From Hepsetus odoe (taxonomy: Eukaryota; Chordata; Actinopteri; Characiformes; Hepsetidae): a DNA stretch of 64,000 nt. The stretch is from assembly GCA_017165825.1 (NCBI GenBank), contig CM029382.1, positions 20,708,670 through 20,772,669 on the forward strand, read 5' to 3'. Shown piece by piece: positions 25,419 to 37,331 of this stretch (within the stretch, counting starts at the first letter, position 1; every line of letters starts with the position of its first letter). A program made the translations under genes and the position numbers. The notes under the pieces are model-generated. The model was not told the DNA's origin. It searched no databases and saw only the letters and a list, made by a program, of their open reading frames with translations.

Positions 25419-25929
25419 ATGCCAGATCACTGTCAGTGTCTATTGGTATAGCAATAGCCTTCTGCATCCTCGGGGTGTTTGTGCTGGTTTGTGTGCTACA
25501 GATTTGCTGTAAGAAGCTTAAGTGTCGCTGCAAGAAGAAGCGTACGTCTTAATATTACAAATAAATCATTCTTCATAGGCCTTAATGAGGTGTAAGAAAT
25601 AACAGTCTATTTTTCTGTTTTGTTACAGGGCCAGTGAAAGATAAAATACTCAAGTAAGTCAAACTGAAATGCACTTTACAAAGACAGAATTATTTGGTAT
25701 ATGTGTAATGGAACAAAATCAGCAGAAAACACTGAATTTGAAAACTCAAGGGTTTAAAATAATGAAATTTTTTAGTATGATGCCCAAAATTTTTGATTAA
25801 ATGCATGATCTACAGAAGGCAAAAAAAAATCACCATCTTTAAACACTGTACCTCCCTACCTGCAGGAAAGTTGGTCTCAAGAAATCCTCTCCTCCGTTTT
25901 CCATCAGTGGGATGGTAGACAAGAAATGA
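25419..25929 (+). CDS. smim35: small single-pass membrane protein, probably smim35 (last three coding exons)
   Basis: Three plus-strand exons (25,419-25,541; 25,629-25,653; 25,866-25,929) join in frame through GT-AG introns, with acceptors TTTCAG, TTACAG and CTGCAG, to a TGA at 25,927-25,929. The product is at least 70 residues: a hydrophobic segment (SIGIAIAFCILGVFVLVCVL), then a Cys/Lys-rich stretch (CCKKLKCRCKKK) and a basic tail ending SISGMVDKK. The Cys beside the membrane could be palmitoylated (inference). The first exon needs phase 1 and was not found. No homologue was recognised from sequence alone. The name comes from position: a small membrane protein divergent from tmprss4 and next to il10ra, as SMIM35 is in mammals. 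It lacks an FXYD motif. Confidence 0.6.
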
Positions 25930-26762
25930 TGCGACACTGCTATACTACACTGTCTGGACTTTAGGCATCATTTTTGAAAATACAAAGTTCTATTGATTTT
26001 TTAAACCATTAGCTCATGTAAAGTAGCTCACAGTTTGTAGAATGAGTGGGATGCTTATCGTTTACAAGCTGAGTTGAGTTATTAATGCATTGGAGCTCAC
26101 AAAACCGCAAAAGGTCAACTTACTAGTTGGTATCATTCTGATTCATTCTTTTGATTTTTTTTTTTTTTCACAAACTTATTATCAACGTTAATCTTCTTAT
26201 ATATGGTTTCCCCCTTCTTGCCTAAACTTTATATTTTATTTATTGTAGTTTTCTGAAGTTTTGAAAGTTTTGAAAGACATTTTTAACTTTATAAAAAATA
26301 TTTTTTTCTATAGAAAAAACATGACATATACTGTTGCTGTAAGCTTATAAAGTACATACATGATATTTTTTTTTTCAAATCTAAAAAGTAAAGGTGATTT
26401 GCTGCTGTGACAGGATGTGGGGAACCAGGATCGTTGCTATTTGAGTTGTTTTGCTATATGCCAGGCCTATAGTGGTTTCCTTTCAGTAGTGTCAAGCTGC
26501 AAATAGCAGCCAAGGTAAATCAACCTCGTCATTAACCCCCTTCTAAGAGTCTGAGCCTTTTAGCCCTGTTCTTTTTTTGTTGTTGTTTTTTTGTTTCTCT
26601 CGTTTTTTTTCCTCATACCAGCACTACACTATTAGGCTGAAGAGAACAAAAATGTCAGATTAAAACCGCAGAGGAAATGGAAATGTCACACACTGAAAAG
26701 TTAAATGTGACCTTATATGACTTCTTTTTACATTAACACATACAATTACTATTGAAATTATA

Positions 26763-26818
<56 letters not shown>

Positions 26819-28583
26819 CACTATATAAACTGTACTATATACACTATATACTATATAAACTGTACTATACACTGTATACACTATTTAAACTGTCTCTATA
26901 TACACTATATACTATATAAACTCTCTATATACATTATATACTATATAAACTGTCTCTATATACACTATATACTATATAAACTGCCTCTGTATACACTATA
27001 TACTATATAAACTGTACTATATACACTATATACTATATAAACTACTATATATGCTATATAAACTGTACTATATACTATATAAACTGGCTCTATATACACT
27101 ATATACTATATAAACTGTACTATATACACTTTATACTATATAGCTCTCTCTATATACACTATACACTGTATAAACTGTCTATATACACTATATACTATAT
27201 AAACTACTATATACACTATATACTCTGTGACAGATTCCTGCATCCCCCATGACCTAATCAGGACAAGCGGCTGAGTGAGTGAGTGAGTGTTCTTTTTAAT
27301 ACCACCTACCTACATTTTATACCATGGTATGACAATGACCATGTGTTCTAAATGTACTCTCGTTTTTCTTGAAAATTTTTTAGCTTAACCTTCTTCATAT
27401 TATTTACTAAACCCTTACATCTAAACTCTTTTCTGCATTACTTATAGTAAAAAAAACAATGAAAAGGAAGATTTCACCTGAGGTCTGAATAACAGCTGCT
27501 CCTGGTACATGTTCCTGGACTTCCTTATAATTTGTAATAATTGTTTTTAAATGATTCTTAGTTTTATGTTTCAATTGTTAATTCAGCACTGGGACATTTG
27601 CAGTGTATCTCCATGACAAGCATTGTCAGTGTAAAATGTATTTAATCCTACACTATAAAATAACTATTCAACTCAAACTGCAAATAATGATGCATAAATA
27701 ATATGTGAGAAGATGTGGGCGGTGGTGTTTGGAAACCAACACCATCGTCGCATGACTAAACACTGTAAATGGCCGAGGACTGAAGCTTTTTCTAAGCCAC
27801 AGAAACTACACAGATGTGTTTTCTTTTAAACTGTGGGTAACTGCTTTATATTTCCTAAATCAGAGGACATTACTCAGTGACATGATGGTGTTTTAACTAT
27901 ATATGAAGTAGTTAAGTAGAACTATAGTTTTTAAGTAAAATGTCAAAGATTTTGTTGTGTTACTTTTAAATAAATAATTTTTTAAAATAAAAATTTACAT
28001 TTTATTTATTGTGGTTAAACGTTCGTCGCGTGGTTTCATTGCAGTGTTATGTTATTTGTCATTAAAATCTCTATTCATATTTTTCTCCTTTTGAGTAAGA
28101 TTAACTGGGACTTTTGTTGTCATTATTCTTCATGTAACTGATTAATCTGTCTTTTTCGCTGGAATTCATGTAATGATATCAGGAGAAAAATTAATTAATA
28201 AATTAGTTAAAATAATCATTCAACTGCTCTACAATCTGGAAGTGGACAAATCTGAGAAATATTGTATATCTTAAATATGTGATGGAATGTCTGAATAAAT
28301 AATTCTATGATCTGAACCTAATGTACATCGGTGCATCAAATGGCATATAAAGTTCAGAACAACACGCAACTATGATGCTGTGAAATATTGTGATGTTGTC
28401 AGAGCCGCGCAAATAGTAATATAATACATTTATTTTTTGCAAGAATATGCAAAAAAAGAAAACTGAATTGCCATAACATTAATGCCTGTCCCTTTGTGCC
28501 ACCAAAACAACTCTGACCCATTGTCACCACAAGACCTTTAAAGGCTTTAAAAACTAAAAACCATTACAGTAGGGGTCTCCTAG
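25930..28583. other. 3' flank of the smim35-like gene
   Basis: Likely includes its 3' UTR (AATAAA-like sites not decisive), then the AT minisatellite and AT-rich sequence without recognised features. Confidence 0.4.
26762..27232. repeat. AT-rich minisatellite, ~30-bp unit, with leading (TA)n
   Basis: After (TA)n (26,763-26,816), about 14 degenerate units of the type ACTATATACTATATAAACTG plus TCTCTATATAC or TACTATATAC run to about 27,232. Confidence 0.85.
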
Positions 28584-28850
28584 TGTAAGGGTCTGACCAG
28601 TGTTGTTTTGTTCACTGTTCTGACCAGGAGCACACCTGAGCTCTCAAGGCACAGGTGTGCTACGTGGAAAACTGGCTACTTATGCCTCAATGGGTCAGAA
28701 CAGAGCGCAGTTAAATCGTTCAGCTAAGGTTGAAGTTAGCGGTGGTTCTATTAGGTTCTGTTCCAGTTTTGTGTCTGGATTTTGGTTATGGGGCAAAAGT
28801 ATGTCTGGCTCTGCGTTAGCGTCCTTCCCGCGCCCGCCACCGTGACACAC
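28584..28850 (+). mobile_element. solo-LTR-like element, copy 1
   Basis: Opens TGTAAGGGTCTG and ends CCACCGTGACACAC. It is flanked by CCTAG (28,579-28,583 and 28,851-28,855). It shares most of its length with the inverted copy at 58.36 kb. No ORF. Confidence 0.7.
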
Positions 28851-28929
28851 CCTAGGTATGCATGAATGCCAAATTTCAAAGTTTCCGAAGAGAAGATTGA
28901 GCATCAGACTGCCATATGCCACTGTCATA

Positions 28930-29165
28930 GTCAAGTCAAGTCAGATTTATTTATATTGCACTTTTTTACAACTGTAGATTCTGATTCAGCTTGGCTAAAT
29001 CGATGTCCAAGCTCCCAATGAGGAAGTCAAAAGCAAAAGAGGGAAGTAAAAACTCCCCAAAACTTGAAGAAGAAACCACAGGAGTAACAAAATATGAAAT
29101 CCATCCTCCTCTGCTTGACAACAGATAATAAAGAAAGTAAAATAAAGAGATCAGGAGAAACGGAA
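28930..29165 (+). repeat. dispersed fish repeat (CAAGTCAAGTCAG type)
   Basis: GTCAAGTCAAGTCAGATTTA, then AAAAACTCCCCAAAACTTGA and CTGCTTGACAA match in order the repeat at 63.66 kb and, at the first part, an inverted scrap at 23.83 kb. Class not known to me. Confidence 0.6.
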
Positions 29166-31384
29166 TCTCTTTTAGTCTCTTTTATTCCCCTTACAAAGTC
29201 TTCATTGTTTTTTAATGAAAGTTTTTCATCTGATTTTGCTGATCATCATATGTTTTCAGGGGTGCCCATGACCTTGTCGCCAGTTCACTGGTTGTGCTTT
29301 CCTGAAGCACTTTTGCTAAGTAATAACCACCACGTACAAGGATTGCACCTTAATACATGCTGTTACAGAGAATCTTCAACCCTGACCAAGTCATCAAGCC
29401 ATTACAATTTGACCCTTGTCCTATTCACTCAGATCCCCATGTTTGCTTGTTTTTTCTACTTTCAACATATCAGATTCATGAACTGACTTTTCACTGCAAA
29501 CCTAATATATCTCTAATGAAAGGTATCATTGTAAGGAAGCAATAAAGAATTTACATCACCTGTAGTTTACTGTTTTGGCTGATTATCAGAGAGAGACATT
29601 GTATTGTGGTAAAACTCTACGTGAGGGTGTTTAGGTTTCCTCCATGTTCATAACAGGCTGTGTCACCATAGGGAGGATTTCATTGCAAGTGTGTTTTAAA
29701 TCCCACATACCAAGAACAACATGAAACCATTTAACTGAGAAGTGGTGGGGCAGCTTCAAAGAAAGAACACCAAAATTGGCTTATGGACTTTTCTGAAAGT
29801 GGCAGGTAGAATTATGCTAGCAAAGAAACTGAGATATTTTGTGGTCATATCAATCATGTATAGATAGTGTCTGTGTCATGCTGTGAGATAAAGTGGATAA
29901 AGTTAGTGTTTGTCTAAGTGTGTAAAAAATGTTTTCAGTTGAGATTACACAGAAAGATACCTTACAGTATCCTGCAGATACTATTTAAAGCAAAGTTGTG
30001 TTTAATCTGGGTTTAGAGTGATAATACATTTTGGAAGAGAGAATTATCTCTAAGGTAAATCTATACTATTTTTGAGAAGCTGATGATGACAATTTAACAA
30101 ATGTATTTCTAAATACTGTTGGGAATGTTCTTTGAAGAAACATTGAGAGTCAAGTAGTTAGTTACCGCCTCATCTTTTGCATACTTATCTTTAGTGTGGC
30201 ATGATCCATGAAAGTGGTTACTACAACAGGATGTGGTTAGCTTCTTTGTAATAATGATACCCGTATTTCCAGAGGATTGGAGCTTAAAATCAAATACAGA
30301 AGCAATATACTTGAATATATCATGGTGTGTGAAGATTTTTGGGGCATTTTAACTGTTTTAACACTTTTTCACCAGCTGTAGAAAGCTTTATAAATATATC
30401 TAACCCTACTCTGCAAACCACTCTGAGGTTAAATTTCTTGAAAGCATTGGAATTTGAATCATCAGAACATTTATATGTATTTTATTAGATTATAAAAACA
30501 TTATAAATGTCTGTTTTTAGCTCAGAAATCTTTTGCTCATGATGTAAAAGTAATGTTATAAGGGAACTATAGTCAAATGATAAATCAGAATCAATTTGCT
30601 AATGGGCATCAGGGACTCAAAAAATGTATATGTTTAATTTTTTGTGCATTTTACATTCACAAAAATCTTCAAAGGTCAATAAATAAATAAAGACATAAAA
30701 TTATAAATGTTATAAACATCTCAAGTATTATAAAACTGGCATGTGCAAAGATACAGCAGACTCATTCAAGTAGTTTAGCATGGGGGTCTCCAGATAAATT
30801 GGAGAGGGCTTGGGACTTCTAGCAAATGTCATGGCCTGCGTAATGGCCATCCTCAAAAATTGGCTCAGAATATCTGAAACTCTGCACAACACTAACCTTT
30901 GGTATAATCTGTCACTCAGGGTGCTGAAGACTAATTAAACCACATAGTTTAGCATTTACTTTCCTCTAGCAAAATATATTAATCTAAAATTCTGTAAACA
31001 ATAAGCAACCAAGTACTATGGATATAGAAAGTGCTTTACTAGCTACCACACAGACCAAACAGAGGTTAGAAGTGAAACAGAATACAGTAAATGTGGTCCT
31101 TTTTTAGTGTGCTCTCTTTGACAAAGACAAAGAGTTATTCTAAGTTGGGGTGCAGTATTTATTCTCTAAGCCCCTCTTCTATTTAATTTGTGGTTACATA
31201 ACACAGACATTAACACTGAGACAGAATTTTTCAATTGCATTTTCTATAGCTTATATAACTCTTAAAGATCTTAAATTTACTAACATTGTCATGAAGCTCT
31301 GTTAAAGTTAATCAATGTAAGGTCAGCTTTGCTGTTTCGCAAGGTTTCATGAAGTGTTTTTAACATAGGTCACCCACGAGCAAC
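29166..31384. other. intergenic, no feature recognised
   Basis: AT-rich. A 130-codon frame at 29,094-29,486 has no recognisable domain and starts inside the dispersed repeat. Confidence 0.4.
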
Positions 31385-32308
31385 TCAGAAAAAAGCTAGT
31401 TTCACATCATCAAGTGTGAAAGAATTTGTGTCTAATATGCATTCTTTGTTCTCTCCACTTTGCATAAGCAGAGGACATGAAAGGAGAAAGGGAGAAGTTT
31501 CAGTGTTCATATCTGACTCTGGAAATACTGACTCTGTGTCTTCTATAACTAAAAGATTCAGATCCTGAAAAAGATTATTTTTCCGGTAATTAGATTATGA
31601 AAGAGCAAATTTTATCAGTGTCATCTATTGTTTGGCTAAAAATTTTTGGCACTGCAGTTTCCAAACATCTCTTAGATTTGCATGAAGGGCAATACTCATG
31701 GTCTGAACAAGCCATGTCATGATCAGACTTATATCCACCTGAAGGAAGCCATGTTTGTGTCCATGTTATGAGGCCTGGAGCTTCATTATTTCACATCCAT
31801 GCTAGATGGACTCTGACTCGATATCAGATCTGTCCACTCTTTAGATAGCAAACCACTGTCTTCCCCTTCCAGAGAATCAGACACCTCCTGGTTGCTCAGT
31901 CCCAAACCACTGTCCTCCCTTCCCTCATTTCACCTGTCACTGACTTATCTCATCCCCTGAGAAAAAAAAAGTCTCTGGTGTCACTCCTAACACATCCTGC
32001 CCTCAGTTCCTTTAGACCTGACCACTGTCCTCTTGTATGGCCAGTCTGTATGGCTTCTTTATGTCACTAACAGACGAATGGGATTGATCAATGTTTCACA
32101 CCACTATCCAGGCTTTCTCTCCGATCTTTCTCCTCCTCAGTAAACTCAATTTTATCCTCTGATATGTGTCTGTTTTCCTCCTTTTTGCTGATGATGAGTA
32201 GCCATCCTTTATCTGTGACCGTCTCACATGGACAAGATCCTATACTCATCATTCTAGCTGTTTCACAACAGGTTTCTAGTGGAGACATAAATATGTTCTG
32301 TTTTAAGG
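31385..32308 (-). pseudogene. il10ra: il10ra pseudogene last exon: cytoplasmic tail
   Basis: After an acceptor at 32,309-32,310 the frame reads LKQNIFMSPLETCCETARMM to RRESLDSGVKH, then TGA (about 32,088). Coding-like pieces continue in changing frames: SSVSDIKKPYRLAIQEDSGQ, EDSGLGLSNQEVSDSLEGED, GGYKSDHDMACSDHEYC and TLDDVKLAFF before a TGA at 31,385-31,387. Repeated DSG motifs are typical of IL10RA tails. If transcribed, at most about 70 tail residues would remain. No YxxQ STAT3 site was seen in any frame. Confidence 0.65.
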
Positions 32309-32949
32309 CTGAGATATAAACAACGTGATTTAGCAAGCATTATATGAAGAGCATTCATGAAGAGATTGTGGAACAGTTTCAGAGTTTGGGAGCTATTCTT
32401 ACTTTGCATGCCAAAGAGAGTGTTGCAAAGGAAATGAGTCTAACATATTTGAAACTTAAATTATTGAGACATAAATTATAAATCTTCCTTCCTAGATGCT
32501 AAGTATAAGTAAATAAGTGAGGATTTTCTATCAGCTTCCTGTTAGGTTAATGTGCATTTCATTTTTTATAAATAAATATAGGTTAGGTTTCTAAGAAAAG
32601 TGAAGCTAACTTCTCCCAGATGTTGTTGCAGTCTCAAACAGTACTCTGTTCCCCTTTTGGAATGAAACTAGCTTGTCCTTTGACTTTGTTTTGAAAAAGG
32701 CTTAAATGAAATACTGTTGTGACTCACCAAAGCAGAGAGCATTTTTCTAGGGCGTCTAGAATAACAAGCAAGAAGCGTTAGAACACCCATAAGCCCAGAA
32801 GTCCAAGAAGACAAAGCAGATAATCAGCGTCACATCTAATAGAACAAATGTGAAAATAATTGACCTGTTTGTGTAAATGTTATTTCCAAAAGAATAAACA
32901 TTAAAATACTTTCATAGATTTCAGCCATGTTTCAGAATATGTTATAGGA

Positions 32950-33093
32950 GTGCAGTGGTAACTGTATGCATTGTTCTGAAGAGACACTGCTCACTTTGAG
33001 ACTTCACTCTTTTGCACACACAGTATATCTGCAGTGGTGTAATGCCAAACTCTATCTTTACCATCCCCATCCAGTATCCTCATCACTCTTTGT
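32950..33093 (-). pseudogene. il10ra: il10ra pseudogene: second half of D2 (approximate)
   Basis: A strong acceptor (CTGTTTTTAG at 33,094-33,095) is followed by coding-like fragments (DEDTGWGW in one frame; EFGITPLQIYCVC and VKSQSEQCLF in another). These resemble a receptor D2 end but no single frame is open. Weak on its own. Confidence 0.4.
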
Positions 33094-33663
33094 CTAAAAA
33101 CAGAGCATAAGAGAAGATCAAATAGAAATTAGCAATTAATGTTCACCAAACTTAAAAAGAATATATTCAAAGTTTATTGTGGGGTTTCTAATCTATGACA
33201 TGGTAACTTGTTTGTGCTGATCATTTATTCAGAAGTTTAAAATGGTCATACAACATATTTCTGTAATAATAAATATTACGTGTTTAATTAGTCATTGCCT
33301 CTTGCCTTTGTTTTTAAATTAGCAAGTGTGGCATTAAGTCAGTTAATTAAATTATGGGTAGTAAAGTGTCACTTTTGCTTCAGAATTAAAATTTTGATTT
33401 TTAAGAAAAATGTAGATAAGAAAGTAAAATAAATTCCCAAGATTTTGTAATAACTGCCTGGGCATGTCTGCTACTGGCCTGAGCTATGAGAATTCAGATT
33501 TTCTAGAAAATTTTGTTTCCATCTCTGATCTTTTAAACCAACACAACCATATTTGTGAAGCAAATATTTTATATTTGTCAGTATAACTTTATTTTTACTT
33601 TGGTTAAATAGTTAAATGAATTTCATAGAAAAACTGATTTAAATATCCATACGGTATGTAAAC

Positions 33664-33870
33664 TTCAGTTATTTGCTTCTATTATTGTGCTCCAGCCCAA
33701 TTCTTGGAGAAGCACTGTATAGTGCCAAAAATGCCTGATTTTTGTCCTTTTGGCATGAATGCAAGTAGTATTCTGTGCAGGAAAAATCTCTTTCAAATGT
33801 TTCCTGTGTACCTTCACTTGCACAGAGAATGAGGTGGACAACAGACTGAAAGTTGGTGGGTATAATTCAC
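33664..33870 (-). pseudogene. il10ra: il10ra pseudogene exon 4: first half of D2
   Basis: Acceptor TTTGTCTTAG (33,871-33,872) leads to YPPTFSLLSTSFSVQVKVHRK and HLKEIFP. The likely continuation EYYLHSCQKDKNQAFL is in another frame (shift near 33,780). The 3' edge is uncertain. Confidence 0.6.
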
Positions 33871-34083
33871 CTAAGACAAACAGACAGCACAAGGTGTAAT
33901 CAACACAATAATCACTAGTTGATTATTAAGATGAAAAAGTAGAACGCAAGCCAAATAGAATACAAGGAAGTATTATCTCTCTCTCTCCTATCTATCTATC
34001 TATCTATCTATCCTCTATCTATTTTTAGCAAATTATATTTTTAAGGTATGAAAGTGGGAGACCTCTTAAATATACACTTCTAC

Positions 34084-34254
34084 GGACATTAATTAATCTT
34101 TTGATGCTCCAGGAAAAGTATCCTTGAGGCATGAGAGCTCCAACTCGAACATGAAAACGTGAGTCCTCGGTAGAAGGTCCCAATATTACACACAGTGGTT
34201 TTAAGTAGACTGCAGTTAGTCAGGTTTCTCCACACTAAAGGAGTAACCGAGAAG
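34084..34254 (-). pseudogene. il10ra: il10ra pseudogene exon 3: second half of D1
   Basis: A strong acceptor (TTCTTTTAG at 34,255-34,256) leads to VWRNLTNCSLLKTTVCNIGT. The matching continuation FHVRVGALMPQGYFSWSIKR is in another frame, so a frameshift lies near 34,175. NLTNCS contains an N-glycosylation sequon. Confidence 0.65.
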
Positions 34255-34384
34255 CTAAAAGAACAAAAAATGTGTTCAGCTTTTAACATTTTTGATTGTT
34301 ATGTTATTACAATAAGACAAGAGCTATGTATATACATCACATCACAGAGTTGGCGTGAACTAGTATGATTTCAAAGAAAGGTCT

Positions 34385-34500
34385 TCTTACTCATTTTTCT
34401 GAACTTGATAGAGGCAGTCTGGATTTCAGAGATCCCAGGTCACAGTCACATTGCCCTCCCTTGCAAATTAACATTTTCTGGTTTGCTGCATCTCACCTGA
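34385..34500 (-). pseudogene. il10ra: il10ra pseudogene exon 2: first half of D1
   Basis: EGNVTVTWDL is followed in the same frame by TGA (34,426-34,428), then NPDCLYQVQKNE and TAA (34,387-34,389). KPENVNLQ lies just upstream in another frame. The pattern (strand B with TW, then CLYQVQ) is that of a D1 fibronectin-type fold. The stops look like single-base changes. Edges are approximate. Confidence 0.65.
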
Positions 34501-35083
34501 CTTTGAGGCTTTGTTTTGGGAAGAAAACACCAACTGGTTTCAAAACTTTCCAGGACCTTTAGTTCCCAAAAGTAGAGCTACATAACTACAAAACTTAAGC
34601 TAATCTTCGTCATATATACTAAATCTTATTAGCCGTTGTTTCCCACACTGTCCCAAAAATAAGACTACTATATCATATTATTTTGAACTCACCAAAAATA
34701 CATTAAAGTAAACACATATACTGTGCGGGTGGAGGTTTAATAACATTTATTGAGTTGTTTAAATCGCATACTAACTCACCTCAACATTGTGGAAAATGAC
34801 GCTACAATGACGATTATATCTTTCATAAAAGGGAACTGCCATGGTTACATCATAGTGTTTCTTTAAAAATGTGTAATGGCTGAGACCCTGATTCATATTT
34901 AGAAACTTCACAAACCCTATATTACACAAAATAATTTAAATCTAGAAAACACTTTCTGAGTTTCAGAAAAATCGTCTTATTTCTCCTAATAATTCACACA
35001 CATGCAGCCATATAGACATTTTTTACCTTTATACATTCTTAGACATAAATGGCAATAAAATGAAGACTTGAAGGTTCTCTTAC

Positions 35084-35147
35084 CTGATACATAAATCATT
35101 AAGTTGAGTGATATGATGAGAGCTGAAACGCAGGGGTTCCTGTCCAT
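35084..35147 (-). pseudogene. il10ra: il10ra pseudogene exon 1: signal peptide
   Basis: ATG at 35,145-35,147 opens MDRNPCVSALIISLNLMIYV, a plausible signal peptide, ending at TCAG|gtaaga in phase 1. This exon itself is undamaged. Confidence 0.65.
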
Positions 35148-35394
35148 GGTTGCTTTAAGAATAAGGAACATCATCCAGCGAGACCCCTGTCAGCCCAGGT
35201 CCCAAAAACACTGGCTGAATAATTTAGATAGGCCTGAACATGTCGCTGCCAACAGGTGAGTGGGAACTCCAGTTAAATTCTCTCTGTATGCCACTAACTG
35301 TGCTGGTTCCCAGGCTGATGCACATATGATCGTGTGATGAGAAGTGAAGGAAAGACAGTCCTTTGCTTCAGTAACTCCCCCTCTTTACACTTAC

Positions 35395-35397
<3 letters not shown>

Positions 35398-35446
<49 letters not shown>
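35398..35446. repeat. (CT)n microsatellite upstream of the il10ra pseudogene
   Basis: CT run about 250 bases upstream of the pseudogene's signal-peptide ATG (minus-strand gene). Confidence 0.9.
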
Positions 35447-35448
<2 letters not shown>

Positions 35449-35617
35449 CTACAACTCCTTGCATTATCTGTTCCTCTGTTTTGCTACACCTCTTCGCTTT
35501 TTTTCTCTCATAATGAGTGTAGACAGAAATGACAGACAAGCTGCTGGAACGTGTGTGAGCATAGAAAAATAAAGAAATAAAACTAGAAAAATCAAACATT
35601 ATTCTTTAGATTACCAG

Positions 35618-35619
<2 letters not shown>

Positions 35620-35669
<50 letters not shown>
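35620..35669. repeat. (TA)n microsatellite
   Basis: TA run of about 24 units. Confidence 0.95.
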
Positions 35670-35674
<5 letters not shown>

Positions 35675-35810
35675 AAAGGAACTGGCAATATAAGAAATTA
35701 TTTAAGGAACCACTTTGATATAATTTATGCTATTTTGCAACATTTTCTGAAAAATCAAAAACAAAAGAAGATTTCACAGTCATACAGTCATTATGTATGA
35801 CAAACAAATC

Positions 35811-36757
35811 TTCTTCTTCTCCTCTTTCTTCTTCTTCTTGTTCTGTCGGCTGCTCCTGTTTAGGGGTTGCCGCAGCAGATCATCCGTTTCCATTTCTTCT
35901 TGTCCTCTGCATCTTCTTCATTCAAGCCGACCACCTGCATGTCCTCTCTCACCATATCCATAAACCTCCTCTTTGGTCTTCCTCTTTTCCTCTTTCCTGG
36001 ACAGGTCCATCTTCAACATCCTCCTCCCAATATAATCCTCATCTCTCCACTGGACATGTCCAAACCACCGCAACCTTGTCTCTCTAACTTTAACACCCAT
36101 GTCTCATTCCTAATCCTGTCCATTCTCATCACACCCAACGGAAATCTCAGCATCTTTAACTCTGACACCTTCAGCTCCACCTCCTGTCTTTTCATCAGTA
36201 CCACCATCTCCAACCTGTACAACATAGCTGGTCTCACTGCTGTCCTGCAAACCTTCCTGTTTGCTCTCGCTGGTACCCGTCTGTCACAATTCACACCAGC
36301 CTCTCTTCTCCACCCATTCCAACCTGCCTGCAGTCTTTTCTTCACCTCTCTTCCACCCTCGCCATTACTCTGAACTGTTGACTATCATCAGGAAAAATCA
36401 TTGTCTATGGAGACTCTTGTCTGACCTTGTCCATCAACATGTCCATTACTGTTGCAAAAAAGAATATACACATACTTCTCCATAACACCTGACTTCCTCA
36501 TACAAAACCACAACTTCTGTCTAGGCACCCTGTCATATGCTTTCTCCAAGTCCACAAAGGCACAATGCAACTCCTTCTGACACTCTGTAATTCTCCACCA
36601 ACACCTTCAGAGCAAACATTGTATCTGTAGTGCTCTTTCTCAGCATGAAACCATACTGCTGTTCAATCATCATCACCTCTTTTCTTAAACTAGCTTCCAC
36701 TATTCTCTTTCCCATTACTTCATGTTGTGGCCAATCAACTTTATCCCTCTATAGTAG
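35811..36757 (-). mobile_element. 5'-truncated RTE LINE, copy D
   Basis: The minus strand holds the RT palm end and C terminus (CAFVDLEKAYDRVPRQKLWF; RWFGHVQWRDEDYIGRRML) and the 3' end CGGCAACCCCTAAACAGGAG with an (AAG)n-like tail, same family as copies A-C. It is frame-broken and missing parts of the fingers/palm. No clear target-site duplication. Confidence 0.85.
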
Positions 36758-37331
36758 TTAGTGAAATCAGTTTCATATTATGATGCATATCCCTTACATT
36801 TTATCTTCATCAACCCTGTAACCTACAGACTTTTCAAAATTGTTAGTTTATTTATTGTCTGTGGTTTTCCAAGCATTCACCTCATCATCAATCAGTTGTT
36901 GTTTTTCATAGGGGGTTCCCTATGCAGTTTTAATTTCAGAAGATTAGAGTTAAAATCTCTCTTGTGTCTGTCTTGTCCTGTCCAAAATGTTCCACTTTCC
37001 CCCTGAAGTTGCTTGGCAGTGTTTTTGTTTTTTTGTTTTTTTTTTTATCGTAGTGTTGTCACATGATAAAGTTCCTCCAGATTATTGTGGTTTCATTTTT
37101 TTTTTTATTGGCAGGCAAAAAATTCCTGTAGACTTCAGAATTCATGAGCATATATTAACCATAAATATGTTCCAAGCCTGTTCCAAAAGCAGCTAAGCAA
37201 ACCTAAGCCATGACACTGATTCCATCATGTTTCACAGGGTGTTTATATTTTGGATCATGAACACATTCATTTTTTTTTGCAGTATATACTTTGGCCTGTC
37301 CATCACATTGGAATAGATACAATTTTCTCTC

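Larger units (their letters stand above)
31385..35147 (-). pseudogene. il10ra: il10ra (IL-10 receptor alpha, crfb7-type) pseudogene
   Basis: Remnants of a class II cytokine receptor lie in order on the minus strand: a signal-peptide exon; D1 pieces (EGNVTVTWDL and DCLYQVQKNE, then VWRNLTNCSLLKTTVCNIGT); D2 pieces (PPTFSLLSTSFSVQVKVHRK and a later piece with YCVC); and a long last exon with repeated (E)DSG motifs and an acidic C terminus (NSFTLDDVKLAFF). In-frame stops break D1 (34,426-34,428 and 34,387-34,389). Frame changes occur in D1 at about 34,175, in D2 at about 33,780, and several times in the tail. No clean TM exon was found. IL10RA binds IL-10 and signals through JAK1/STAT3; this copy should not make that receptor. 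Identification rests on motif order plus its place between tmprss4/smim35 and tmprss13. Another class II receptor is the alternative. Confidence 0.72.

Noticed and set aside
25419..25929. FXYD family membrane protein
   Set aside because: No FXYD motif before the TM helix and the C terminus does not fit, although FXYD genes are near this block in mammals.
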